In this document: piece by piece, positions 16,244 through 24,951 of the stretch
Position numbering within the stretch: the first letter of the stretch is position 1
Layout: each line of letters starts with the position of its first letter
Source of the DNA: Methanocella paludicola SANAE
Lineage (GTDB): Archaea > Halobacteriota > Methanocellia > Methanocellales > Methanocellaceae
Assembly (NCBI RefSeq): GCF_000011005.1
Contig: NC_013665.1
Coordinates: 2,891,501 to 2,955,500 of the forward strand
Reading direction: 5' to 3'
Length of the DNA stretch: 64,000 bases
Program-made: the position numbers and the translations under genes
Notes under the pieces: model-generated
Seen by the model: only the letters and a program-made list of their open reading frames with translations
What the model was told of the DNA's origin: nothing
Database searches by the model: none

Positions 16244-17446
16244 TCACCTACCCTTCCGGCTCAGGAACAGGTACAACCCGAGGAGGCACAGGATGCCCAC
16301 TGCCAGTGACGCCAGCAGGGCAGCCCACTCGATGGGGATCCCTGAGGGCTCCGATGTCGTGGCGCTCGCAGTCGCGGAAGCGCCCACATCGAGCACCATG
16401 GGAACGAAGGCCACGTTCCTTGCGTCGTCCTCCCCGCCGTTCGCCATGAGCATGTCCGGGTAATACAGGGGCTTCTCTTCCGTCCGGTCCTCTGCAGCCC
16501 CGTATTCCGCCACGGCCACGATGTCCTTCTTCGCCTGGATCGGCTTGCCGTCGTCCGTGGTCGGTGCCACGCCCGAGAACGCGTATCGGCCCTGATCGTT
16601 CGTCGTGGCAGAGACGGTCCTGCCATCTGTCACCATCGGGACGAAGGTGGACCCGTTATCGGACCGCTGGTAGAGCGCCACGGTCACGCCGGGCAGGGGC
16701 TGGCTGTCTTTTGTCAAGACGATGCCGATGACCCTGTTCTCGTGGTGGGCCGGCGCCTCGGCGGGGTCCGGGCTCGAGGAGGGAGAGGTCAGCGGGAGGA
16801 TGATGCGGGTATCGAGCACTTCGGTCACGGCTGCGTTGGGAGTGACGTTCACGGCCTTGCGGGCCGACTCGTAGACCACTCCGTTCTCCCGATGCTGAGC
16901 GTATAAGATGTAGCTGCCCGCGGGGGCGTAGAACGTATAGCTGGCCTTGCCGTCCGTCCTGTCGGCGAACTGGTAGTACCTGATGCCGCTATCGGGGTCC
17001 GCCAGGTAAACGATCCCCGGGATGAAGCTGGCGGCATTCCCGGCGCCGGCCTGGATGGCGCCGTATATGTAGCCGTAGACTGGCTCAGGATAGTTCGAAA
17101 AACTTGTCTCGTTGCTGTTGATGCACTGGATGCCTTTTGAGGGATACCATCGAGTGTAGTACGAGGGAATCTCGTATGTCTTCCCGCCCCGCGTGAGGTT
17201 CACCCTCACCGAGACCGTGTCAGTATCCGATACCACGTTGACGAAGTCGTAGTTGCCGTTCTCGTTCGTATAGTTGATCGATATGGTCTTATGCGCGTTA
17301 TCGATCAGTGTCACGCAGGCTCCCTGCAAGGGGCCGCCGTATCGGTCGAGCACCTGCCCGGAGAGAGAAAAGGGCGTGCCGGCGGCGGAGGCCGGGGAGA
17401 CAAAAAGCACGACCACCGCGAATATGAGCAAATAATACAGTCGCAT
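16244..17446 (-). CDS. Surface protein with carboxypeptidase-regulatory-like domains
   Basis: About 400 residues with a signal peptide (LIFAVVVLFVSPASAA), an N-terminal CarboxypepD_reg-like domain (FSLSGQVLDRYGGPLQGACV), a long middle domain, a Pro/Ser linker near residue 225, a second such domain (VIGIVLTKDSQPLPGVTVAL near 243), and a C-terminal membrane helix followed by SRKGR. It is therefore exported and anchored at its C-terminus. ATG 17446 is chosen over ATG 17452 because a GGTG stands seven bases before it. A surface or cell-wall role is likely; no enzyme motif is seen. Confidence 0.75.
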   Translation of the reverse strand: MRLYYLLIFAVVVLFVSPASAAGTPFSLSGQVLDRYGGPLQGACVTLIDNAHKTISINYTNENGNYDFVNVVSDTDTVSVRVNLTRGGKTYEIPSYYTRWYPSKGIQCINSNETSFSNYPEPVYGYIYGAIQAGAGNAASFIPGIVYLADPDSGIRYYQFADRTDGKASYTFYAPAGSYILYAQHRENGVVYESARKAVNVTPNAAVTEVLDTRIILPLTSPSSSPDPAEAPAHHENRVIGIVLTKDSQPLPGVTVALYQRSDNGSTFVPMVTDGRTVSATTNDQGRYAFSGVAPTTDDGKPIQAKKDIVAVAEYGAAEDRTEEKPLYYPDMLMANGGEDDARNVAFVPMVLDVGASATASATTSEPSGIPIEWAALLASLAVGILCLLGLYLFLSRKGR

Positions 17447-17511
17447 TAACATACACCAAGAAAAAAAATAAAAAGGGAGCTTAAATAGCTTATATCACGA
17501 TCGGTTAACCC

Positions 17512-18186
17512 TTAGAACGTGTACATGCTCAGGTCGTGAGTGCCCGCCGCTTCTTCGATGTTGTCGATGGCCCGGTAGATCTCCACGATGCCCTTGTTGC
17601 CCAGCAGCCTCTGTTCCGCTTCCATGAATTGTTTATTGATGTCGTCCATGTCCCTCTCCGGGAGGAGGTCGTACATCGCGGGGAAAATGACGGTCTCTTC
17701 CCAGGCGGCGTGGGCCGTGATCATGTCCTTGAAGCTCTTCGTGAGCAGCGCCAGCTCGTCCATTTCGCTCTTGCCCTTGACCTTGCCCCCTCTGGTCAGG
17801 TCGAGCACCATCTTGTTAACGACTCGGGCGTCATCGTGCTGGCCCTCAAGCGTTTCCGTCATGCTGCTCAGGTAGTCGATCTGCTCCATGCGCGGGTAGA
17901 CGCTCTCCTCCTCGAACGCCATGTGGTGGTCGGCCACCACTTTCTGGATCGCGTTGGCCGCGCTGTTGATGGGGCTCAGGTCCGTGCTCCTGTCGTCGAG
18001 GGCGCTGTCCACGACGTTATCGATGGCGAGCAGCAGGCGGGTGAGCATCGCGTGCTCCCTGGAAAGCGCTTCAGGGGCGGACACGTTCATCGAGCGTTCG
18101 CTCGCCCACGTAGGCCTGGCCTGGGTCGCCTGGGCGAAGATGCCCAGAAATGCGCCCGGCCGATAAGTAAATCTCCTAAAGGTCAT
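17512..18186 (-). CDS. Hemerythrin-like HHE domain protein
   Basis: 224 residues from ATG 18186 (GTG 18195 and ATG 18090 are alternatives; a GGTGA lies five bases before 18186). The four-helix iron ligands are visible: SREHAML, HHMAFEEESVYP, EGQHDDAR and AHAAWEETVIFP, giving the H...HxxxE...H...HxxxE pattern of cation-binding hemerythrin domains. Such proteins bind O2 or react with oxidants and NO. The first ~30 residues before the domain are Arg- and aromatic-rich and may not be translated. No partner gene is adjacent. Confidence 0.85.
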   Translation of the reverse strand: MTFRRFTYRPGAFLGIFAQATQARPTWASERSMNVSAPEALSREHAMLTRLLLAIDNVVDSALDDRSTDLSPINSAANAIQKVVADHHMAFEEESVYPRMEQIDYLSSMTETLEGQHDDARVVNKMVLDLTRGGKVKGKSEMDELALLTKSFKDMITAHAAWEETVIFPAMYDLLPERDMDDINKQFMEAEQRLLGNKGIVEIYRAIDNIEEAAGTHDLSMYTF

Positions 18187-18295
18187 GCATATCACCGCGC
18201 GGATAATTTTAGTGTTATTAATAAAAAATGTGGCAAAATTAAACGTGATATTGTAAAAATGAGCTTAATTAGGGCTTTTTAAGATGAACTGTACG

Positions 18296-18868
18296 TTACT
18301 TTTCGTTTTTTCCACGGCTCGCCATGTCATAAAAGTACTTGACCTTCGAGCTGTGCTCGATCATCGTGGTGGTGTTGAAGCAGTCCTTCAGGTCCGGCCC
18401 GATGGCGAACGAGCCGTGGCCGCGGTTCACCACGCCCCTGTACTTTCCCGGCGAAAATACCGATATCAGGTTATCGTACAGCTCCCTGGAGCCCGAGTCC
18501 CCGTCCACGATGGGTATGGTGCCCAGGAACGGGAGGCCTTCGCTGTCAAGAGGCCGGATCTCGCCCTCGCAGAGGAGCGACTCCACGATGGCGAACTGCG
18601 GGTGAGCGTGGATGATCGCCATCGCGTCCGTGGCCCTGTATATGGCGCGGTGGCTCGAGGTCTCGGACGAGGCCTCGCGGTCGGCGGGCGAGGGCTCCAT
18701 GCCCACCTCGATCACGTCGCCGGCGCTCTCGATGGAGTCGAGCATGACGCCCGTCTTTTTTATCAGCAGCCCGCGCTCCGTGCGCACGCTGATGTTGCCG
18801 AACCTCGAGCTGACGAGCCCGCTCGCGGCAAGCTTTTTACCCCAGTATGCGATATCCCGCCACATCAT
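18296..18868 (-). CDS. Class II aldolase/adducin family protein
   Basis: 190 residues with the class II aldolase zinc motifs: SSRFGNISVR near the N-terminus, SSETSSHRAIY, IIHAHPQ (two His ligands) and RGHGSFAIG (third His). Size fits fuculose-1-phosphate aldolase. In methanogens a homologue has been linked to lactaldehyde supply for coenzyme F420 side-chain synthesis, so that is a reasonable role; substrate is not shown by the sequence. A few bases separate it from the hemerythrin gene's promoter, so it is transcribed on its own. Confidence 0.85.
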   Translation of the reverse strand: MMWRDIAYWGKKLAASGLVSSRFGNISVRTERGLLIKKTGVMLDSIESAGDVIEVGMEPSPADREASSETSSHRAIYRATDAMAIIHAHPQFAIVESLLCEGEIRPLDSEGLPFLGTIPIVDGDSGSRELYDNLISVFSPGKYRGVVNRGHGSFAIGPDLKDCFNTTTMIEHSSKVKYFYDMASRGKNEK

Positions 18869-18964
18869 ATCCCCTTATCACGCGCATATTATTAATGCTA
18901 TGGATGGCGTCATGTAAAATAAGACCGGGGGCTCAGTTTCCACAGGAAGCGAGGGGGTCGAAGT

Positions 18965-19564
18965 ATGGTTTCGCATCTGAAGGCCTGGGAGGACGAGTAT
19001 ACGCGCACCGAGTGGAGGGGGCCCTATAGCATCGAGCCCATGAAAGAGCTCCTCAGGGCCGGCGCCCGGGTGCTGGACGTGGGCTGCGGGAACGGAAAAT
19101 TGCTCGCCCCGCTGGCCAGGGCGGGGTTCGACGTCCTGGGGGTGGATATATCCAGGGGGGCGCTGCTCACGCTGGCGGACCGGAGGATCGTGCAGGGCGA
19201 CGCCCGGGACCTGCCCTTCAAGGAGGATACGTTCGGCGGCGCCGTGTGCTACGACGTGCTCCAGCACCTGCTCGAGGCCGAGAGGGACGCCGCCGTCCGG
19301 GAGATACGGCGGGTGCTCGTGCCGGGAGGCCTGCTTTTTATCCAGGTGTTCGGCAGGAAGGACATGCGCTATGGAGGCACCCTGGTGGAGCCCGACACGT
19401 TCAGGCGGCACAGCGGCATCATATACCACTACTTTTCTGAGGATGAGGTGAGGGCCATGCTCTCGGGATTCACGGTGCTCCGCATGGACAGCTCCATCTC
19501 CGTCAAGGCCTTTAAGGGCGAGGAGTTCACCCGCCATAAGATCACGGCCGTCGCCCAGAAATGA
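18965..19564 (+). CDS. Class I SAM-dependent methyltransferase
   Basis: 199 residues. Motif I is VLDVGCGNGK near residue 37, the acidic end of strand 2 is VLGVDIS, motif II region is GDARDLPF, and motif III is VLVPGGLLFIQV. This is the Methyltransf_11/UbiE-like fold. Substrate cannot be deduced. It reads away from the aldolase gene and has no operon partner. Confidence 0.86.
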   Translation: MVSHLKAWEDEYTRTEWRGPYSIEPMKELLRAGARVLDVGCGNGKLLAPLARAGFDVLGVDISRGALLTLADRRIVQGDARDLPFKEDTFGGAVCYDVLQHLLEAERDAAVREIRRVLVPGGLLFIQVFGRKDMRYGGTLVEPDTFRRHSGIIYHYFSEDEVRAMLSGFTVLRMDSSISVKAFKGEEFTRHKITAVAQK

Positions 19565-19805
19565 GCGGGACCACAAAGGTCAAATATACATTGGATTCTA
19601 TAAAATGTCAGGGGATGCGGATTTAAAAAACGCGGCGATAGAGGCTTTTTTATGCTTCCCTGCCCCGGCCATCTAAGGAAGGGCAACTTTTGTATGGCAA
19701 CCACTAGTTTACTATACAATTCGTTATATAATAAAGCCTTGATGTCCCCGGGAACAGGACACAATTTAAATATCAGTTTGACAAATGGTAGTTAGCTGAG
19801 GGAAA
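19565..19805. other. Intergenic stretch with roadblock gene promoter
   Basis: No convincing ORF. It holds a weak inverted repeat TGTCC/GGACA (19743-19761) and a TATA-like ATTTAAATATC (19766-19776), about 30 bp before ATG 19806. Confidence 0.4.
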
Positions 19806-20426
19806 ATGGATATCGTTGATGGCTTGTACGGTTTTTTTGGCGCCGGCGACCCCGCGACGCTGCTTCTTGACCTGCTCGTGGCGGCAGTTCTGGCCGTTTC
19901 CATCGCCTACCTGGCCAGGGAGCTGTACCGGATCTACGTGGAATACACCCCGAAGGAAGCCCCCGCGCTCGTAAAATCCGAGATGCCGGAGGTAAAGCCG
20001 GCCACAAAGCCCCCCATGCCCGGGCCCATGGAGGCCATGAAGACGCCCGTAGCGGGTAATGCCGAGATACCTGCCATCGACGTGGTGAAGGGCACGCTAC
20101 AGGAAAGCATGATGACGCTCACCCAGAAGTACAGGCTCGGCTCGCTCACCCTGGCGTCCCAGGACGGCCTGGTCATCGCGTCCACGAGCAAGACGCCGGA
20201 GCAGGATGCGGCCGTGTACTCCGGCCTGTTCCAGGAATTGTATAAAGTGAAGCAGGAGCCCTACTACTACGTCGAATCCAAGGGCGTAAGCCTATACTCC
20301 GTCGAGAGCGGCGCCCAGAAGCTGATCGGCGTGGCCGCCCGGAAGTCCGGGCTGGCCCCCGAGGAGGCCAGGGCCGTCCGCGATGACACGAAGAAGGTCG
20401 TCGAGCGTTTCGCCAGCCTGAAATAA
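19806..20426 (+). CDS. Membrane-anchored roadblock/LC7 domain protein
   Basis: 206 residues: an N-terminal membrane helix (TLLLDLLVAAVLAVSIAYLA near 18-37), a Pro-rich linker with Lys-Pro pairs (to ~80), then a roadblock/LC7 fold (LTLASQDGLVIASTSKTPE, then YYVESKGVSLYSVES, then QKLIGVAARKSG). Roadblock proteins bind and regulate small Ras-like GTPases. The MglA-like GTPase at 7529-8044 or the EF-like GTPase at 23859-24884 are candidate partners. Tethering would bring the GTPase to the membrane. Confidence 0.78.
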   Translation: MDIVDGLYGFFGAGDPATLLLDLLVAAVLAVSIAYLARELYRIYVEYTPKEAPALVKSEMPEVKPATKPPMPGPMEAMKTPVAGNAEIPAIDVVKGTLQESMMTLTQKYRLGSLTLASQDGLVIASTSKTPEQDAAVYSGLFQELYKVKQEPYYYVESKGVSLYSVESGAQKLIGVAARKSGLAPEEARAVRDDTKKVVERFASLK

Positions 20427-20466
20427 TCAAAAAGTTATTAATGTTTGGCCATAGAGCTTTTTTCGG

Positions 20467-21237
20467 ATGAATTCCATCGACACCGTTACCTTCGACGTCT
20501 GGAATACTCTGCTCGTGCATGAGTTTTACGATGATCGTGTCAAGCTGGCGCGCGTCGAGCGCATCGAGAAAGCCCTTGACTGTGCGGGCTTCCGGTTTAG
20601 CAGGGATGACCTTTTGAAGGCCTACGACTACTCCGAGGCCAGCCTCTGCAGCCTCTGGAAGGACGAGAGGGACGCGAGCCTGGACGGCCACGTCGCTTTG
20701 TTTTTGGACGGCCTGGGCCTGGAGGCCGACGAATATCACAAGGACATCCTCCGCCAGCCTTACGCCGACGCCCTGCTCGATTTTAAGCCCGTGATGGTGG
20801 AGGGGGCGCCGGATGTCCTGGCGAGCCTCAAGAAGAAGGGCTACCGCATCGGGCTCATATCGAACACGGGCCGGACTCCGGGCGAGACGATCCGCCGGGT
20901 GCTGGACGGCTACGGCATCCTGAAGTACTTCGACGCCACGGTGTTCTCCAACGAGTTGGGCTACATCAAGCCGAACAGGCGCATCTTCGAGAGAGCGCTA
21001 TCGGGGCTGGGCTCCCGGGCCGCTAATGCGGTACACGTGGGCGACAGCGTGCTTCTCGACATCTACGGCGCCCGGGAGGCTGGCATGAGCGCCATACTCT
21101 TCAACAAGTACTCGGTGCGCTTCGAGAAGTACGCGACAAGGTACTACGAGGCCAACGGCCGCAGCGGCACGCCGGACGCCGCCGTCGAGCGGCTTGCGGA
21201 CGTGACTTCCGCCGTCGAGGCGCTCGAGATAAAGTAA
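20467..21237 (+). CDS. HAD-superfamily hydrolase
   Basis: 256 residues with all HAD motifs: I as FDVWNTLL (nucleophile Asp9), II as LISNTGRTPG, III Lys in GYIKPNRRIF, and IV as GDSVLLDIYGAREAGM. An alpha-helical cap lies between motifs I and II. Motif I has Trp-Asn between the aspartate and Thr-Leu, a form common in 2-haloacid dehalogenase-like phosphatases. Substrate unknown. A short gap follows the roadblock gene, so the two may be cotranscribed. Confidence 0.84.
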   Translation: MNSIDTVTFDVWNTLLVHEFYDDRVKLARVERIEKALDCAGFRFSRDDLLKAYDYSEASLCSLWKDERDASLDGHVALFLDGLGLEADEYHKDILRQPYADALLDFKPVMVEGAPDVLASLKKKGYRIGLISNTGRTPGETIRRVLDGYGILKYFDATVFSNELGYIKPNRRIFERALSGLGSRAANAVHVGDSVLLDIYGAREAGMSAILFNKYSVRFEKYATRYYEANGRSGTPDAAVERLADVTSAVEALEIK

Positions 21238-21266
21238 ATATACACGAGGCCGTATCTGAGGCTGGT

Positions 21267-22148
21267 ATGATGGACATCGACCTTCGCTCCACCATGGACA
21301 TCCAGATCACCGCCCTTGAGTGGATGCTCCGTGACGACGGCAGGTACGTCCGGTACTACCCGGAGGCGGGCAGGGACGTGTACCTGGAACAGCTTCCCGA
21401 CGGTTCCCTCAGGGTGACGCCGCCAGAGTTCCACGACGAGGTGATGTCCATATTCGAATATCCCCTGAACGGAGTGTACTGTGGCGATAACAAGCTACTG
21501 CTAAGGCTCCGGGAATTTTACAGGCGCTGCTGGGTCATGAAGCTCCAGGACCCCTACATCTCATTGATCATTACCATACTGACGCAGAACAAGACGGCTG
21601 ACAGCGCCCGAAGGACGTTCCACAAGCTGCAGCACCGGTACAATGGCATCGACGTGCACAAGATGGCGGGCGCCGACAAGAAGGAGCTGGAGGAGCTCAT
21701 CCACTATTCCGGCCCGTACAAGGCCGCATACATCATCGAGTGCTCCAGGCAGATCATCGAGCGGTGGGGCGGGAGCCTGGAGTGGATGAAAAAGGTCTCG
21801 ACCGAGGAGGCCCGGGAGGCGCTGCTAAGCTTATACGGCGTGGGCCCCAAGACGGCAGACTGCGTCCTGTTATTTTCGCTGGGCCACAGCGTTACCCCCG
21901 TGGACACCCACATCTGCCGGGTGTCACAGAGGCTGGGCCTGAGCACGTCCACGGGAGACAGCGAGGCCGCGAAGAGGAAGGTCAAGGAAGACCTGGAGAA
22001 GAAGCACAGGATACCTGGCATGGCCCACCTTCTTATCATCAACCTGGGGAGGGACTTCTGCAAGGCCCTTGTGCCCCTCCACCACATCTGCCCCGTCGAG
22101 GACATATGCCCAAAGCGGGGGGTGGTCAGGCCTGAAAGGCTCCTGTGA
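21267..22148 (+). CDS. Endonuclease III-like DNA glycosylase with variant Fe-S site
   Basis: 293 residues; ATG 21267, or the next codon. The HhH-GPD core is clear: helix-hairpin-helix LYGVGPKTADC with the catalytic Lys, and the catalytic Asp in VTPVDTHICRV. The C-terminal cluster loop reads FCKALVPLHHICPVEDIC. Against the standard C-x6-C-x2-C-x5-C pattern the second Cys is His with spacing intact. The N-terminal ~95 residues are an extra domain found in AlkA/MBD4-like archaeal glycosylases. It removes oxidised or mismatched bases; the target is not shown. Confidence 0.85.
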   Translation: MMDIDLRSTMDIQITALEWMLRDDGRYVRYYPEAGRDVYLEQLPDGSLRVTPPEFHDEVMSIFEYPLNGVYCGDNKLLLRLREFYRRCWVMKLQDPYISLIITILTQNKTADSARRTFHKLQHRYNGIDVHKMAGADKKELEELIHYSGPYKAAYIIECSRQIIERWGGSLEWMKKVSTEEAREALLSLYGVGPKTADCVLLFSLGHSVTPVDTHICRVSQRLGLSTSTGDSEAAKRKVKEDLEKKHRIPGMAHLLIINLGRDFCKALVPLHHICPVEDICPKRGVVRPERLL

Positions 22149-23193
22149 TTTCGGGGTCATCGTGCATGGCCCCGAGGCGGTCTACTCCGGCGAGGTCTCG
22201 AAGGTCATCTCCTTTTTAGAGTCCCGGGGCGACGTGCGGGCCTTCGCCGCGGGCACCATGTGCCGGACCGCCATCATCGACATGAGGCTGGAGAACGTCA
22301 TCGATATCACTGTTTGCGACCTGCCCAGCCGGACGCTGTCCGCCATCCCGTGCGCCGTGCCCATCATGGTGAACAACGGGAAGTCCGTCGAGTCGGGCCT
22401 GGCGTTCGGGGACATCGTGGCGGGCCGCACGAAGAGGACGGCCATACAGGTGGAGAGGGCCTCCGAGAAGGACGGAGTTATCGTTTTATGGGAGGTCGAG
22501 CCGAACGAGACGGCCTCCTGGGTGGCGCGGGCTCTCTCGGAGCATTTCGCCGTACCCTTGAGACAGCTCTGGCCCTCCGTGAACAGCGAGGGCGAGTGCC
22601 ACGCGGTGAGGTGCGCCTGCCCCGGCGAGCCGCTCTTCGTCAACGGCGTCCTCATCGGAGTCGTGGAGAGCCCCGAGGTGAAGGCATACATCAGGGACGG
22701 CCGGATCGTGCGGCTGGAAGGCGTATCTGCAAAGGATACGGGCCTGGCCAGGCTGGGCCAGTTAAAAGAGGCGAAGTTCAAGTCGGGCTACATCCGCTAC
22801 AAGGCCGGCCCGGCGTGCGACGTGCCCGTGAGGTACGGCAAGGGGAGGATGGCGGTCATCGACCACATCGCGTTCAGCTCCCTGGAGCGCATCGACCCCG
22901 ACACGGTGTGCGCCCTGACCGTGGGCGACGACACGACGGAGGTGGCGGGCGACGTCCTGGCCCGGAGGGGCGTGCGGGTCATCGGCATCACCGACGGCGA
23001 CCGGGACGGCGTGCTGAAGGGCCCCGCCAGGGCATCGGGCTCCGTCATCCTCCGGATCCTGAGCACGACGGACGACGAGGCCGGGGCGGCGCTGGCCAGA
23101 AAGATCAATGGTACCGACACCTTCGAGGGCTTCGTGGCTAAGGTCAGGGAGGAGCTGGCCAGGATGGGCGTCGAGTACGAGGTGGCCCCGTGA
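22069..23193 (+). CDS. DUF2117 family protein (methanogen-conserved)
   Basis: Up to 374 residues; the family-like part starts around 22150 (FGVIVHGPEAVYSGEVSKVI). The only near in-frame standard start is TTG 22069, inside the glycosylase gene; no ATG or GTG fits well, so the true start is uncertain. The domain is alpha/beta with later segments IDHIAFSSLERIDPDTVCAL and GITDGDRDGVLKGPA, the latter like a Toprim or Rossmann acidic loop. DUF2117 occurs mostly in methanogens and has no assigned function to my knowledge. It couples to rnhB by a 4-bp overlap. Confidence 0.72.
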   Translation: MCPSTTSAPSRTYAQSGGWSGLKGSCDFGVIVHGPEAVYSGEVSKVISFLESRGDVRAFAAGTMCRTAIIDMRLENVIDITVCDLPSRTLSAIPCAVPIMVNNGKSVESGLAFGDIVAGRTKRTAIQVERASEKDGVIVLWEVEPNETASWVARALSEHFAVPLRQLWPSVNSEGECHAVRCACPGEPLFVNGVLIGVVESPEVKAYIRDGRIVRLEGVSAKDTGLARLGQLKEAKFKSGYIRYKAGPACDVPVRYGKGRMAVIDHIAFSSLERIDPDTVCALTVGDDTTEVAGDVLARRGVRVIGITDGDRDGVLKGPARASGSVILRILSTTDDEAGAALARKINGTDTFEGFVAKVREELARMGVEYEVAP

Positions 23194-23843
23194 TCGCGGG
23201 CATCGACGAGGCGGGCCGGGGCCCGGTCATCGGCCCCATGGTGGTCTGCGGCGTCTCGGTCAGCGAAAAGAAGCTCCGTAAGATCAAGTCCATGGGCTTA
23301 AAGGACTCCAAGCTGCTGACCCCAAAGAAGCGGGAGGAGTTCGCCGTAAAAATAAAAGATGTCTGCGAGTACGAGCTCGTGGTCGTCGGGCCGGAGCGCA
23401 TCGACTCCCGTGCCAATGACGAGCTGAACCTTAACGAGCTCGAGGTCGAGTGTTTTTCTAATATACTAAAAGCCTTGAGGCCGGCCACCGCGTACGTCGA
23501 TGCCTGCGACGTGAACGCGGAGCGGTTCGGTATTAACGTGAAGAAGGGCCTGGACTTCGAGGTGGAGGTCATCTCGAGGCACAACGCCGACCGGGATTAC
23601 CCGGTGGTATCGGCCGCCTCCATCCTGGCCAAGGTGCACAGGGACGCGTTGATCAAGGAGATCTGCGACTCCATCGGCGAGAACGTGGGGAGCGGGTACT
23701 CGCACGACCAGGTCACCATCGAATTCTTAAAAGGCTATTATAAAAAAAATAAGTGTATGCCCCCGTTCGCCCGGAAGTCGTGGAAGACCACGTCGGCCAT
23801 CATCAGCGACTGCCTGCAGGCGAGGCTTTTCCAGTTTGAATGA
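23190..23843 (+). CDS. rnhB: Ribonuclease HII
   Basis: 217 residues from GTG 23190, overlapping the upstream stop by 4 bp. Catalytic acidic residues are visible in GIDEAGRGP (Asp6, Glu7), VDACDVN (Asp104 and Asp107) and the SAASILAKVHRD segment. It cleaves RNA in RNA-DNA hybrids, removing Okazaki primers and misincorporated ribonucleotides. The upstream glycosylase and DUF2117 genes make a small DNA-maintenance operon with it. Confidence 0.94.
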   Translation: MIAGIDEAGRGPVIGPMVVCGVSVSEKKLRKIKSMGLKDSKLLTPKKREEFAVKIKDVCEYELVVVGPERIDSRANDELNLNELEVECFSNILKALRPATAYVDACDVNAERFGINVKKGLDFEVEVISRHNADRDYPVVSAASILAKVHRDALIKEICDSIGENVGSGYSHDQVTIEFLKGYYKKNKCMPPFARKSWKTTSAIISDCLQARLFQFE

Positions 23844-23858
23844 GGCGGCTTAATTCTT

Positions 23859-24884
23859 TTAAGGCGTGCCGCTGGCCAGGAAACGCTGCTTCGGGTCGTC
23901 CAGTTTCGATAGCAGGAACATGTCGCCCGGGTTGTAGGCGACCTCCTTGTCCGTCTTGATGTCGACCTCGTAATTACTATTAGAGGCGGTCGCAGCGGCG
24001 CCCTTGATGCCCGTGACCAGCGCCGGCGTGGACTGGAGGCCAACGTAGAGGTGCACCTTGTCGCCTGCGTTGAACTCGCCCTTGAACCGGGCGGTCCGGC
24101 ACTTCAGTTTTAGCGTGTCCGCTACGGTCTCCGAGGCGGAAATGATGAAGCCCCGGTCCAGGTCCTTGCTCTGCACGCCCTTCAGCGCGAGGCCGACCCG
24201 GTCGCCCGCCTTCGACTGCTTCACGTCGTTGTCCTGCATCTGGATGGAGCGGACCTCGGCCTCCTGCTTCAGGGGATAGACCATGAGCTTATCGTGGATG
24301 TTCACCGTGCCCTGGAGGACGTAGCCCAGGACGACACAGCCGATGCCCGTCACGTTGAAGTGGTGGTCGATGGGGATGCGCACGGGCTTGCTGACATGGG
24401 ACACGTATTCTTTCTTAAGGAGGTTGTCCAGCTCGAACAGGCGGTCCTTAAGCCGGTCGACGCCCTCGAACGACTTGGTCGAGGTGGGGATGATCTCCCA
24501 GCCTTCCATGGCCGTGCCCTTCGTGAGCGCCTTGATCTTGCTGGAGAGTTCCTCGACGGCGTACGGGTTCGACTCGTCAGTCCTCGTGATGGTGATGATG
24601 CCGTGCCTGGGCCTGAGCAGGTCCATGAGGATGATGCACTCCCCGGCCCGGGCGTCCAGGCCCGTGGCGGATACGCAGAATACGACGACGTCCGACATGT
24701 TGACGCCGTTCACGAGGGGCTTCGGGGACTTCGGGTACCCGATGGGGTCCACGATCGTCAGGATGTTCTCGCCCTTGGTAAAATTATACAGAGTGATGTC
24801 TGATTCGGTGCCTTTTTTGCCGAGCTTCGAGGCGAGAGTGGTCTTGCCGCTCTTCTCTCCGCCGGCCATTGTCACGTTGACCAT
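23859..24884 (-). CDS. EF-Tu/SelB-like translational GTPase with altered G motifs
   Basis: 341 residues: a GTPase domain (1-~155) and two beta-barrel domains like EF-Tu domains II and III. The P-loop is GEKSGKT (residues 9-15). G3 is DPIGYP (46-51), where translational GTPases have DxPGH with a catalytic His. G4 is TRTD (100-103) in place of NKxD. The second domain (IPIDHHFNVTGIGCVVLGYV) matches SelB/EF1A barrel II. It is shorter than EF1A and likely a paralogue with altered hydrolysis. A roadblock gene lies 67 bp upstream on the same strand. Confidence 0.8.
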   Translation of the reverse strand: MVNVTMAGGEKSGKTTLASKLGKKGTESDITLYNFTKGENILTIVDPIGYPKSPKPLVNGVNMSDVVVFCVSATGLDARAGECIILMDLLRPRHGIITITRTDESNPYAVEELSSKIKALTKGTAMEGWEIIPTSTKSFEGVDRLKDRLFELDNLLKKEYVSHVSKPVRIPIDHHFNVTGIGCVVLGYVLQGTVNIHDKLMVYPLKQEAEVRSIQMQDNDVKQSKAGDRVGLALKGVQSKDLDRGFIISASETVADTLKLKCRTARFKGEFNAGDKVHLYVGLQSTPALVTGIKGAAATASNSNYEVDIKTDKEVAYNPGDMFLLSKLDDPKQRFLASGTP

Positions 24885-24951
24885 GAGTGATTACCTCTAT
24901 GAAAGTTGAGACATACAATGAAAAGGTGGCTTATATAAGTTGCCATGGCCG

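Noticed and set aside
22260-23141. 293-aa plus-strand ORF inside DUF2117
   Set aside because: Out-of-frame with composition dominated by Arg/Gly/His; overlaps a conserved gene.
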